Origin: an uncultured Duodenibacillus sp.
GTDB taxonomy: Bacteria; Pseudomonadota; Gammaproteobacteria; Burkholderiales; Burkholderiaceae_F
Direction of reading: 5' to 3'
Assembly (NCBI GenBank): GCA_944390745.1
Contig: CALXQK010000002.1
Location: 20,823-84,822, forward strand
Length of the DNA stretch: 64,000 nucleotides
Both the position numbers and the translations under genes were made by a program. Below the pieces are notes generated by a model that worked only from the letters and a program-made list of their open reading frames with translations, did no database searches and was not told the origin of the DNA. Shown piece after piece: positions 50,517 to 58,643 of the stretch. Each line of letters starts with the position of its first letter. Within the stretch, counting starts at the first letter, position 1.

Positions 50517-50560
50517 AGGCGGCCGGCGGAAGGGAAACTTTCCTCCGGCCGCCTTGTCTT
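50517..50560 (+). terminator. Terminator of the second flavoprotein gene
   Basis: AGGCGGCCGG (50517-50526) pairs with CCGGCCGCCT (50545-50554); the inner bases GGAAGGGAAACTTTCC extend the stem. TTGTCTTT follows. Confidence 0.75.
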
Positions 50561-50588
50561 TGAGCCGGCGCCCCAGCTCCCGGCCCGC

Positions 50589-51818
50589 TCAAGCCGCAAG
50601 ATGACCATCGCAGCCGCCGAAGAACTTCTCGTACTCGGCTTTCATGACGCCGTAAACCTTGATGTCGAGTTCCCGGTCAAAGGAGCCTGGCTTGGGAGCA
50701 AGAAACTTTTGCGGCGCAGCAAAAACCCTATCAAGCCGCTTGTTGAACTCGTCAAGCAGACTCTCATAGAAATGCACCTGTTCGAGTCTGGTCATGCGCA
50801 CCAGATGGATGGCGAAATAGCGCTCTTTTCCGAGGGTGTTTACATCGATCATGATTCCATTCGGAGACGTTCTTTCGCCAAGGAGCATGCTGACCAAATG
50901 CTGATTGACGCCCGCGGAAACAACATCGAACTGCCCGGCGGCGCTGCCCCTGCCGCTGCAGGCGCAGTCGACGTCGTCGTTGAGCGTGTTGCTGAAGTAC
51001 GCCTTCCAGCCGGTTTTGTCCTGAAAAACGAAATAGGCAGGAAGGTGCAGGGTGAGGGCGACCTCTGTTCCAATGCATTCGTCCTCGAGGATCCTTGCAA
51101 AGAGCCCTGAGATCCTTGAGTAGATCGGAATGCAAAACTCAATGCCGCGATCCAGACGAAAGCGCGACCTCGCCTTTGGCGACGGCACAAGAAAGCTGCT
51201 CCGCGCAGTCAGTCCCTCAAGATCTAGCCAGACCTTCTCAAAGGAAAAGCAGTAGGGCGTCCAGCGCTTCGGCAGCCGGCCGCTCCGCGCCTCGCCAACG
51301 GCCCAGTCGAGCATCAGGCGGCATTCCAGAACGCTCATGACAAGAGAGAAGGCGTGCTTGAGCGCGCTGCTCTTGAGAAACAAAAGACTGTCCCAGACGA
51401 AACGGGCCATGCGGTTGAGGGCCGCCGGAGAGTACGGAGGCCGCCCGAGGCGCTTTTTTGCGTTCCCGGGCTTTCTCACCGGCAGGGGCATGGAGCCCGG
51501 CTTGATCTGCAGGAACAAGGGGCTTTCGCCCTTTGCCAGAAGCTCGATTCTTGAACGGGCGTAAAAGCGGGCGTCAACTCCCGTAAAGACATGGCTGAGC
51601 CGGGAGAAGATGGGAACTTCAAGGCCCTGGGAATTGAAGAGCGTGCCGGAAAATTCAAACTCTCCCGGCCTCATGATGAATTTCGGGCGGGCGTGCCGGC
51701 AGAACTCCTCATAGGGGATGGGGCGGCCGACAGGAAGATCATCGGCGTGCGCGCGCAGGTATTCCTGGCAGATCGAGGAGAGCGGAGCCCCCCAGCTGTT
51801 GTTTCTTGGAATTTTCAT
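50589..51818 (-). CDS. Unknown protein, third gene of a MoxR-VWA module
   Basis: A 409-residue protein that I do not recognise. It has no signal peptide and no convincing transmembrane helix. Notable stretches are EFCRHARPKFIMRPGEFEFSGTLFNSQGLEVPIF, the basic segment KPGNAKKRLGRPPYSP (about residues 118-133), a helical middle (FVWDSLLFLKSSALKHAFSLVMSVLECRLMLDWAV) and VDCACSGRGSAAGQFDVVSAGVNQHLVSMLLGE. The start ATG at 51818 is six bases after the stop of the VWA gene, so it is very likely co-transcribed and works with it. Third-position GC is visibly lower than in the flanking genes. It may be the substrate, adaptor or effector of the module. Confidence 0.75.
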   Translation of the reverse strand: MKIPRNNSWGAPLSSICQEYLRAHADDLPVGRPIPYEEFCRHARPKFIMRPGEFEFSGTLFNSQGLEVPIFSRLSHVFTGVDARFYARSRIELLAKGESPLFLQIKPGSMPLPVRKPGNAKKRLGRPPYSPAALNRMARFVWDSLLFLKSSALKHAFSLVMSVLECRLMLDWAVGEARSGRLPKRWTPYCFSFEKVWLDLEGLTARSSFLVPSPKARSRFRLDRGIEFCIPIYSRISGLFARILEDECIGTEVALTLHLPAYFVFQDKTGWKAYFSNTLNDDVDCACSGRGSAAGQFDVVSAGVNQHLVSMLLGERTSPNGIMIDVNTLGKERYFAIHLVRMTRLEQVHFYESLLDEFNKRLDRVFAAPQKFLAPKPGSFDRELDIKVYGVMKAEYEKFFGGCDGHLAA

Positions 51819-51824
51819 GGAGAT

Positions 51825-53072
51825 TCAGCGGTCCAGGTCGTCGGTTGCGTAGATCACTTCGCCGGGGGTTCCTTCAGGCACTCTGACTTGCGAGACCAGA
51901 ACCCAGACGAGGGGACAGGGAGCATCCTTTTCCTTTGGAAAGGGAGTCACCCCGTCCGTGAAGGTGATGCACGCATCCGGTTCAATGTTGTTGTCCCGAA
52001 TCCAGGCCATGACGGCCCTCATGTCGGTGCCGCCGTACCAGAGGCTTTTGCGCGGCGTGAGTTCCTCGCCCCTTTCAAAGACGTCAACCGCCTCGACCTT
52101 GACGGTGCAGTAGACGACGTAGACCTTCCGGGGATGGCAGAGCTCGAAGATGGCCTGACAGTGGCCGAAAAAAGCGGCGGTTTGCGAGTCGGAAATGGAG
52201 GCGGAGACGTCGATGCCCAGCACGACCTCGCCCATGTTCGGCATGCGTTCGCGGCGGGGCAGGTAGGCGACGCTGAGGCGCCGCCGGTTCGGACGCCTCC
52301 ACGTGAAGCGCTGGCCTGCCTTGCTCACCAGATAGCGTTCAAGCAGCTGATGCCAGGGCATTCGGGACTTGAGGACGGAATCAACGAAGCGCCCGAGCCG
52401 GCCGCTCATCATGCCGCGTGAGCGGGCAAGGGATGCCGCCTGGCCGATGCTGATCCTGCCCAGGGAAATCTGTTCGTTGATCTGCTCGCTGGTCATTGCA
52501 GGAACGCACTCGGGCAGATCCCTGATGTCGAGCGATCCGCAGCAGGCCCCGTTGCCGCCATCTTCACCGGCCTTGTCTGCTTCAAGCGGGGAATCGTGCT
52601 CAAGCAGGCTGGGTTCGCGCGCATGCGCCGCCCTGAGCTTGCTGTGTTGGTCGGCGAGCTCGGCGTAGATGTTCTCCGAGGTCCTGGCTGCGGCGCCCGG
52701 CATGAGAATGCCGCCCTCGATGAATTTTCCGACATTCTCGGCAATGAGGATGTCGTTGATGACGGCGTCGCAGGCGATGTTGTAGAGCTCATGATCCCGG
52801 CTTCCGCGGCGCAGGGCGTGGGCAAAGACGACGTGCATGACTTCGTGCGCCAGCAGAAAGATGAGCTCCTCCAGGCTGCAGGAGTTGACGAACCCGGGGT
52901 TGAAGATCATCTTGCCGTTGGGCGTCACCGCGGCGGTCGGCACCTTTTCGCTGACAAGGTGCTCGTGCTGATAGACGAGGCTGCCGAAGAAGGGATGACG
53001 GATGAGAAGCGCGATGCAGGCCCTGCCGATTTTTCTTTCGGCGCTTTTTTGATCCATTGGAGTCTCTTTCAT
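51825..53072 (-). CDS. Metallopeptidase-like/VWA-like protein (DUF2201 type)
   Basis: A 415-residue two-domain protein. The N-terminal part carries a zinc-peptidase motif HEVMH (76-80) within ELIFLLAHEVMHVVFAHALRRG, then ELYNIACDAVINDILI, as in the putative metallopeptidase domain of DUF2201 proteins. The C-terminal part is VWA-like: VVLGIDVSASIS (about residue 290, MIDAS-type D-x-S-x-S), and later YGGTDMRAVMAWIRDN and ACITFTDGVTPFP. The linker (about 140-185) is acidic and Ala-rich. ATG at 53057 (MDQKSAERKI) is an alternative start with AAAGAG upstream. In related loci such proteins pair with a MoxR ATPase, as here. Whether the HExxH site cleaves anything is unknown. Confidence 0.85.
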   Translation of the reverse strand: MKETPMDQKSAERKIGRACIALLIRHPFFGSLVYQHEHLVSEKVPTAAVTPNGKMIFNPGFVNSCSLEELIFLLAHEVMHVVFAHALRRGSRDHELYNIACDAVINDILIAENVGKFIEGGILMPGAAARTSENIYAELADQHSKLRAAHAREPSLLEHDSPLEADKAGEDGGNGACCGSLDIRDLPECVPAMTSEQINEQISLGRISIGQAASLARSRGMMSGRLGRFVDSVLKSRMPWHQLLERYLVSKAGQRFTWRRPNRRRLSVAYLPRRERMPNMGEVVLGIDVSASISDSQTAAFFGHCQAIFELCHPRKVYVVYCTVKVEAVDVFERGEELTPRKSLWYGGTDMRAVMAWIRDNNIEPDACITFTDGVTPFPKEKDAPCPLVWVLVSQVRVPEGTPGEVIYATDDLDR

Positions 53073-53078
53073 TGAAAA

Positions 53079-54125
53079 TCACAGCAAAAGACCGCCCGCG
53101 AGCAGAAATTTCGCGACCGTTGTGCCGTAGAGGTTTTTGCCCCCGGCCGTCTGGGCCGTCGTGAAGACCTTCTTGTTTGCCGAGAGGTACATCTTGGCTG
53201 CCGCCACCGCCATTTCGGGGCTGAGCCGTTTGGTGAAGGTCCAGACCGCCTCGCAGTTTTCGAGCGTGAGTTCAGAGGCGAGTTTTGCAATCGTTGCCCA
53301 CTGCACGTCGCGCTCCTCAGGGATGGGAACGCTCCTGGGGTCGGCGAGGATGCGCTCGACGCCCGGGAGCTTTTTCATGACGCGCAGAAAGCCCACGTAC
53401 TCAGCGGCGGCGCCCTTTCCGACGGAGCCCGCAACGTGCTCGGCAAAGATGCCGGAGTTTTTTTCGATTGTCTCGGGGATGCGGGCGACCGACTCCCAGG
53501 AGCGCGGCGTCGGGTTGCAGCTCCGGCTGGGGTCAAAGCTGCTCAGCAGCTCCGGGCGAAAGCGGATGAAGGCCTGAAGCTTTGCCGGAATCCCGTGCGT
53601 TTCCGCCCACGCCATCCAGTCCTCAAGGTCCTCCGTAAACTCAAGCTCGCGCATGCGGTTGGCAAGCTTCGTGCTGAGGCGGTTGGCCCCGGACTTGTCC
53701 TGCGTCCGGTTTCCGGTTGCAATGATGTAAAGCTCGCTGGAAAGGCGAAGCTGTCCGGCGCAGCGATCAAGGATCACGCGGCACAGCGGGTTTTGCATCG
53801 ACATGTCGGCGTCCGTGAGCTCTTCGACGATGAGCACGCACGGTCCAACCCCTTCGCGAAGCACCCAGAATTCCTGGGGCGGCAGCCACTTGGTGAACTC
53901 GCCGTTGAATTGCGGCAGCCCCAGAATGTCGCTTGGCTCGCACAGCGAAGGGTTGAACTCCACAATGCGCTCGGGTGCGATGCCGTGCTTCTTGGCAAGC
54001 TCCTGCGCGATTTCGCGCGCGCACGAGCTCTTCCCGCCGCCGGGCTTTCCAACGATGAAGGGCACCACTTCGTTGGTGACCTCAAACTGGGCGAGGATGG
54101 ACGATTTCAGATTCGAAAATTTCAT
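53079..54125 (-). CDS. MoxR-type AAA+ ATPase
   Basis: A 348-residue AAA+ ATPase. Walker A is GKPGGGKSS (26-34) and Walker B is CVLIVEE (96-102). The sensor region is YIIATGNRTQDKSGANRLSTKLANRMREL (about 133-161), ordered as in the MoxR/YifB clade. The C-terminal helical lid (SRSCNPTPRSWESVARIPE...) follows. MoxR ATPases remodel a partner through its VWA domain. I start at ATG 54125 (MKFSNLKSSILAQFEV); the frame remains open to 54398 with a Sir2-like fragment, which I list separately. It is the first gene of the three-gene module, with seven bases to the next stop/start junction. A palindrome 340 bases upstream may be its operator. Confidence 0.87.
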   Translation of the reverse strand: MKFSNLKSSILAQFEVTNEVVPFIVGKPGGGKSSCAREIAQELAKKHGIAPERIVEFNPSLCEPSDILGLPQFNGEFTKWLPPQEFWVLREGVGPCVLIVEELTDADMSMQNPLCRVILDRCAGQLRLSSELYIIATGNRTQDKSGANRLSTKLANRMRELEFTEDLEDWMAWAETHGIPAKLQAFIRFRPELLSSFDPSRSCNPTPRSWESVARIPETIEKNSGIFAEHVAGSVGKGAAAEYVGFLRVMKKLPGVERILADPRSVPIPEERDVQWATIAKLASELTLENCEAVWTFTKRLSPEMAVAAAKMYLSANKKVFTTAQTAGGKNLYGTTVAKFLLAGGLLL

Positions 54126-54398
54126 CGTGTGCTGGCAATCCGTTGGTGCGTTGTCAGGGGCGCTCCTGCGCGTCATGCGCTCGAGCCGCCTGCCGATTGT
54201 CCTGAGGACGGTGGAAACGAGCTTCTGAGGCGCGTCGCGCATGTCTTTCGCGTGCAGGCTCCCCGGGCGGCTCGAGCTCTTGCCGGGACCGCGATAGGCG
54301 GGGATGCCGCTTTCGGAGAAAAGGCCGATGCTCGAAACGAAGAAGGTGACCGGAATCTGCGTTCTGAGCCGCAACTGGCTCGAGGGGCCGCAAACCAT
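54126..54398 (-). pseudogene. Possible Sir2-family remnant upstream of the MoxR gene
   Basis: The open frame continuous with the MoxR gene encodes, 20-40 residues after its first Met, VTFFVSSIGLFSESGIPAYR followed by GPG. This resembles the NAD-binding T-G-A-G-I-S-x-E-S-G-I-P-x-F/Y-R-G motif of sirtuins. The essential G-A-G is S-S-I-G here and nothing else of Sir2 follows, so it looks like a decayed N-terminal fragment or an unrelated coincidence. Alternatively it is a genuine extension of the ATPase. I cannot decide from one motif. Confidence 0.35.
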
Positions 54399-54461
54399 GT
54401 CACTTCTCCAGGAATCAGAATCTCGTTTGAATATTTCGATACCTGGATTGTCGGAATTGAT

Positions 54462-54478
54462 GCGTCAATGATTGACGC
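54462..54478. promoter_or_regulatory. Perfect palindrome in the promoter region of the MoxR module
   Basis: GCGTCAAT and ATTGACGC flank one G. On the minus strand it contains TTGACG, usable as a -35, with an AT-rich stretch (about 54426-54445) downstream. A repressor bound here would shut off the module. The core TCAAT-G-ATTGA resembles TCAATCGATTGA before the first WYL gene. Confidence 0.5.
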
Positions 54479-54537
54479 GTGCGAAGATGCGTCGGGATGG
54501 GCGAATGGCGCCGGGGTGCTTGATGAAAATACAGAAA

Positions 54538-54574
54538 ACGCGGGGCGCGCGGTTGAAAAAGCGCGGCCCCGCGT
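54538..54574 (-). terminator. Terminator of the DJ-1/PfpI gene
   Basis: ACGCGGGG and CCCCGCGT pair, with further inner GC pairing. Minus-strand reading continues GCGTTTTCTGTATTTTC. Confidence 0.6.
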
Positions 54575-54612
54575 CAGGCGCCTTGTTTGAAAAGCCGCAA
54601 GGCTTGCGTGAT

Positions 54613-55230
54613 CTAACCCGGTTGGCCCTGGAGAATCTGAACGGCAAACGGATCGTCCTCGGCGCGCTCGTGCGCGATGTATTCCATTCGCGCGGCAATG
54701 GCCTTTGCCTTCTCGTGTCCCCAGCGCTCGCGCACGAAGGCGAGGGCCATGTCGGTTCCTGCTGAAACGCCCGAGGCGGTCCAGAACTTGCCGTCAGCCA
54801 CCCAGCGAGCGCGCGGCTGCCAGAAGACTTCGCGGCCAAAGGAGGTCGCCCACGTCCAGGAGCGCTTGTTGGTCGTTGCGCGGCGCCCTTCAAGGCACGC
54901 GGCCGCCGCAAGAAGCGCCGAGCCCGTGCACACCGAGAGAACCGTCTCGGACTCTTCGACAAGCTGCCGAAGCCGGGCTAGCCAGGAGTCGTCGCCAGAA
55001 AGCGGACGGGTGCCCATGCCGCCGGGAATCAAAAGAATGCCGCCGGCGGAGACCTTTGAAAAGGGACGCGTGCTCACCTCAAACAGCTGGCGGCAGCCGA
55101 CAAGGCCGCCCTGAATGGAGAAGTAGCCGAGGCGGCAGTCCTCCAGGTCTCCCAGAACCTCAACAGGGCCGAAGACGTCAAGCGGTTCAAAGCCTTCAAA
55201 GAGCAGGACGTTGATGGGGATGGTATTCAT
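54613..55230 (-). CDS. DJ-1/PfpI-family protein
   Basis: A 205-residue class I glutamine amidotransferase-like protein. It begins INVLLFEGFEPLDVFGPVEVLGDLEDC, the usual opening of the ThiJ/PfpI group with the conserved Glu at VEVL. The nucleophile elbow SVCTGSALLAAAACLEGRRATTN has the conserved Cys (about residue 100), and SAGTDMALAFV follows. This arrangement is close to isonitrile hydratase-like and AraC-associated PfpI proteins; no DNA-binding domain is attached. The ATG at 55230 gives a family-typical N-terminus; an open stretch of 48 codons upstream has no family character. It may detoxify a small reactive compound, but the substrate is unknown. It has its own terminator downstream. Confidence 0.82.
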   Translation of the reverse strand: MNTIPINVLLFEGFEPLDVFGPVEVLGDLEDCRLGYFSIQGGLVGCRQLFEVSTRPFSKVSAGGILLIPGGMGTRPLSGDDSWLARLRQLVEESETVLSVCTGSALLAAAACLEGRRATTNKRSWTWATSFGREVFWQPRARWVADGKFWTASGVSAGTDMALAFVRERWGHEKAKAIAARMEYIAHERAEDDPFAVQILQGQPG

Positions 55231-55438
55231 GGGGCAATCCTGGGGGAAGGGAGGCTCGGCAGAGGCCATGGTTTGCGGTGACTCTTGCCGCGTCTGCAGA
55301 CAGGGAATGTCCAAATAGTACGCCTTCGATCGGGCTAAGGATGCCCGCCGTCTAGACGCATATACCGGATGCATGTCTTTCGACGAAAAGCCATGCAGGA
55401 TGAGGGAAATTTAGGGATTTAGGGCTCTAAAGTCAGGA

Positions 55439-55470
55439 CAAAAAAAGGGCGTCATCTGACGCCCTTTTTT
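55439..55470. terminator. Terminator downstream of tRNA-Ala
   Basis: AAAAAAGGGCGTCA and TGACGCCCTTTTTT form a fully symmetrical stem that works on either strand. It is nine bases past the tRNA 3' end. Confidence 0.9.
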
Positions 55471-55478
55471 AGGAATTT

Positions 55479-55554
55479 TGGTGGAGATGAGGAGGATCGA
55501 ACTCCTGACCTCTGCATTGCGAACGCAGCGCTCTCCCAGCTGAGCTACACCCCC
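55479..55554 (-). tRNA. tRNA-Ala (anticodon CGC)
   Basis: 76 bases on the minus strand. Acceptor GGGGGTG pairs with CATCTCC using two G-T pairs, followed by A and an encoded CCA. The D arm is GCTCAGCTGGGAGAGC. The anticodon loop TTCGCAA carries CGC (complement of 55519-55521), reading GCG, and the T arm AGGAGTTCGATCCTCCT is canonical. Confidence 0.95.
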
Positions 55555-55610
55555 AAAATTTTGTTGAAGCCCTACGGCTGCCAACGGCAAACCGTTTCTT
55601 CAGGCCGCGT

Positions 55611-55639
55611 ATTCTGCACAAACTCGGCGGAAATTGCAA
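55611..55639 (-). promoter_or_regulatory. Sigma-70 promoter of tRNA-Ala
   Basis: On the minus strand TTGCAA (55639-55634), a 17-base spacer and CAGAAT (55616-55611). The layout mirrors the tRNA-Leu promoter. Confidence 0.5.
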
Positions 55640-55705
55640 GTCTGACTGCGGACAACGGAAGGCGCGCTGGTGCGTGCCTTCCGTGAGAAGGCCTGAGGCG
55701 CGTTC

Positions 55706-56035
55706 CTAGAGGGCAAGCGCCTTCTGCACGAACTCCTTGAAGGGGGCCACGCTCTTGGGCTCAATGAGCGTGTCGATCACCTTGCCGTCCTTGAGAAGCA
55801 CGAGCGTCGGGATGTGGCGGACATCAAACCTCTCCTTGATGCCGGGGTTCTCGTCGAAGTTGCAGCTTGCGAAGGTGAGCTTGTCGGAATACTGCTCGGC
55901 AAACTGCCCGAAGAACGGGGCGATGCGCTGGCAGTCGACGCACCACATGGCGCCGATGGCAAGAAAGACGGGCTTGGCGGAGGCGCCGACAACCTCTTCA
56001 TAGTTCTGGTCGGTGACCATCTGAACCTTGTTCAT
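55706..56035 (-). CDS. Thioredoxin-family protein
   Basis: A 109-residue cytoplasmic thioredoxin-fold protein. The active site is WCVDC (about residues 31-35) instead of the usual WCGPC, within FLAIGAMWCVDCQRIAPFFGQFAEQY. The cis-Pro is in RHIPTLVLLKDGK. The Asp in place of Pro between the cysteines should change the redox potential, so it may not be the main thioredoxin. The ATG at 56035 has GGAG eight to ten bases upstream; seven codons further upstream are open but lack a site. It is divergent from ftsK. Confidence 0.88.
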   Translation of the reverse strand: MNKVQMVTDQNYEEVVGASAKPVFLAIGAMWCVDCQRIAPFFGQFAEQYSDKLTFASCNFDENPGIKERFDVRHIPTLVLLKDGKVIDTLIEPKSVAPFKEFVQKALAL

Positions 56036-56201
56036 GACACAACTCCATAAGGTCAAAAGTCAATCGGACCCGGCATCCCTGCAGGCAGACGGATGCGGTT
56101 TGTCTCGATGGTACCAAAGCAAGAGGCAGAGAGGCGGGACATTTTGATTTTGTTTCCAATACTCACGCTTTCTGACCTCCTAAGCGGTGATGCCTCCTTC
56201 G

Positions 56202-56207
56202 TATAAT
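56202..56207 (+). promoter_or_regulatory. Consensus -10 element close to the ftsK start
   Basis: A perfect TATAAT sits ten bases before the ATG at 56217. The predicted start point (about 56214) would leave almost no leader. The -35 region (CCTAAG) is weak, so the element may be fortuitous. Confidence 0.4.
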
Positions 56208-56216
56208 TCATCGGCT

Positions 56217-58643
56217 ATGAGAAAGAACAAAAAACCCGCCATCGCAAGCGAATGGCGAGAAAACAAGGCCGCACAGGACCGCGCCGAACAGCTCGCGCAG
56301 CGCGAGGCCGCCCGCGCCAGCCGCTCCGAGCGGGTGGCGCGCGCCGGCGCATTCTTCAAGCACTCACTGGCAAGCGTCGGCTGGCTCGTGTCGCTCGTGC
56401 TCGCCGTGCTGCTTGCGGCGGCCCTGGCCACCTACACGCCGACGGATCCGGGGTTTTCAGCCACGGGGACTGCGGGTGCGCGCAATCTTTGCGGACTTCT
56501 CGGCGCCTGGGTCTCGGATTTTCTCTACTGGCTGCTGGGGCGCTCGGCCTGGTGGGTCGTCGCCGCGCTCTTTGTGAGCGGCTTTAGCCTTGTACGCTTC
56601 ATCTGGGCCAAGGGTGATGCGGTGACGCTTCGCATTCATCCCCTGTCGGCTACGCTCGGCATGGCGCTGCTGCTGACCGCCTCAACGGGGCTTGAGTGCC
56701 TGCAGTTCGGCTACCTCGGGCAGAACATTCCGATGGGCCCCGGCGGGCTCTACGGGCAGTATGTCGCGGGCTGGGTGACGCCTTATCTGGGCATCTGGGG
56801 CTCGACCTTCGTGGCGGGGGTCTGTCTGGCGATCGGCGCCTCCTACGTGTTCGGCTTCTCCTGGTTTGATGTGGCCGAGCGCATCGGCATGGTGCTCGAG
56901 TCGATCGGCAAGTGGATTACCTTCAGGCGCCCGGCAAAAAAGGAGGCCGCCCAAGAGCCAGCGCCCGAGACTGAAGGTGCGGCTGCTGCCGCAGCCGACG
57001 AGGAGCCTGCGGCGGGCGAGGCCAGGAAGCCCCGCGCCAAGAAGACGCGCGACATCAGCGTGGCGCTTCCCAAGGGGGCGCTCACGCCCTCAAACCGCGA
57101 CATCGCTGCGCGCCAGCCCGAGCTTTTCCCGAAGCCCAACGACGGATCGATTCTGCCGAGCATCGGCATGCTTGATGCGCCCGCGACCAACCGCACCGGC
57201 ATTTCTGAAGAAACGGTGCGCGTTACAAGCCGCCTCATTGAAAGCAAGCTCAAGGCCTACCGCATCAATGCAACCGTTGTGGGCGCGCAGGCCGGTCCCG
57301 TCATCACGCAGTACTGGCTTGAGCCCGGCCCCGGCGTCAAGGGCAGCCAGATTGAGGACATCCGCAAGGATCTCTCGCGCGCCCTGGCCGTGCCCTCGGT
57401 GCGCGTGGTGCCCGTCATTCCCGGCAAGCCCTACATGGGGCTTGAAATCCCCAACGGCGCCTCGCAGCGCCTGGCGGTGTACCTGCGCGAAATCATCGGC
57501 AGCATCGACTTTGAGTCGAGCAAGTCGCCCCTGTCGCTGGCGCTTGGCAAGGACATTGCGGGCAAGCCCGTGGTGATCGATCTGGCCAAGCTCCCGCATC
57601 TTCTCGTGGGCGGCACCACCGGTTCGGGCAAGTCGGTGTGCATCAATACGATGATTCTCTCGCTTCTTTACAAGAACGAGCCCGACCGACTGCGCCTGGT
57701 GCTGATCGACCCCAAGACGGTGGAGTTCTCCCTTTATCAGGACATTCCGCATCTGCTGTGCCCGGTCGTGACCGACATGAACAAGGCGGCCAATGCGCTC
57801 AACTGGCTTGTGCAGGAGATGGACCGGCGCTACAACCTGATGGCCAAGCTCGGCGTGCGCAGCTTCGACAGCTTCAACAAGATGGTCGAGGAGGGGATCA
57901 AGAACGGCAGTCCCGTGATGGACCCCTTTGACGTGTCGCCGGAAAGCCCTGAGCCGCATACGGTTCTCAAGCCCTTCTGCTACATCGTGTGCTTCATCGA
58001 CGAGCTTGCCGACCTGATGCTCGTCAACCGCAAGCAGGTCGAGCAGCAGATCATGCGCCTCGCGCAGAAGGCCCGCGCCGCGGGCATTCACCTTGTGCTC
58101 GCCACGCAGCGCCCGAGCGCAGACATCGTTACGCCGCTCATCAAGGCCAACATCGTGGCCCGCATCGCGTTTCAGGTCGGCAGCCGCTACGACAGCGGCG
58201 TGATTCTCGACGAGAGCGGCGCGCAGGATCTGCTCGGGCGCGGCGACATGCTCTTCAAGCGTCCGGGCAGCTCGCCGCAGCGCGTGCAGGGCTGCATGGT
58301 TGAGGAGGCAGAGGTGCTGCGCGTGGTCGACGAGCTCAAGACGATGGGCAAGCCCGAGTACGTCGACGGCGTCACCGAGCCCGAGGACGAGGCCGAGGGC
58401 GCGGGCGGCGGATTCGGCCTGAGCAAGGGCAATGATGTTGACCCGCTCTACGATCAGGCCGTGCGCATCGTCATCGAGGAAAAGCGCGCCTCCACAAGCT
58501 ATGTGCAGCGGCGCCTCGGCATTGGCTACAACCGCGCGGCCAATCTTCTTGAGCGCATGGAGGCCGACGGCCTTGTGAGCAAGCCCAATGCAGCCGGAAA
58601 GCGCGAGGTGCTCGTCAAACCCGAGGGAGGAGTTGTGCTGTGA
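56217..58643 (+). CDS. ftsK: DNA translocase FtsK
   Basis: An 808-residue septal DNA pump. Four or more N-terminal transmembrane helices (about residues 45-220) are followed by a short Ala/Glu/Lys-rich linker (about 235-285). The RecA-like motor follows, with Walker A GGTTGSGKS (about 465-473), CFIDELADLML (Walker B) and ATQRPSADIVTPLIKANIVARIAFQV. The C-terminal gamma winged helix DQAVRIVIEEKRASTSYVQRRLGIGYNRAANLLERME binds KOPS sites and activates XerCD at dif. I chose the ATG at 56217 (MRKNKKPAIASEW) because of its basic N-terminus; GTG 56187 or ATG 56190 are alternatives. It is translationally coupled to lolA. Confidence 0.94.
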   Translation: MRKNKKPAIASEWRENKAAQDRAEQLAQREAARASRSERVARAGAFFKHSLASVGWLVSLVLAVLLAAALATYTPTDPGFSATGTAGARNLCGLLGAWVSDFLYWLLGRSAWWVVAALFVSGFSLVRFIWAKGDAVTLRIHPLSATLGMALLLTASTGLECLQFGYLGQNIPMGPGGLYGQYVAGWVTPYLGIWGSTFVAGVCLAIGASYVFGFSWFDVAERIGMVLESIGKWITFRRPAKKEAAQEPAPETEGAAAAAADEEPAAGEARKPRAKKTRDISVALPKGALTPSNRDIAARQPELFPKPNDGSILPSIGMLDAPATNRTGISEETVRVTSRLIESKLKAYRINATVVGAQAGPVITQYWLEPGPGVKGSQIEDIRKDLSRALAVPSVRVVPVIPGKPYMGLEIPNGASQRLAVYLREIIGSIDFESSKSPLSLALGKDIAGKPVVIDLAKLPHLLVGGTTGSGKSVCINTMILSLLYKNEPDRLRLVLIDPKTVEFSLYQDIPHLLCPVVTDMNKAANALNWLVQEMDRRYNLMAKLGVRSFDSFNKMVEEGIKNGSPVMDPFDVSPESPEPHTVLKPFCYIVCFIDELADLMLVNRKQVEQQIMRLAQKARAAGIHLVLATQRPSADIVTPLIKANIVARIAFQVGSRYDSGVILDESGAQDLLGRGDMLFKRPGSSPQRVQGCMVEEAEVLRVVDELKTMGKPEYVDGVTEPEDEAEGAGGGFGLSKGNDVDPLYDQAVRIVIEEKRASTSYVQRRLGIGYNRAANLLERMEADGLVSKPNAAGKREVLVKPEGGVVL

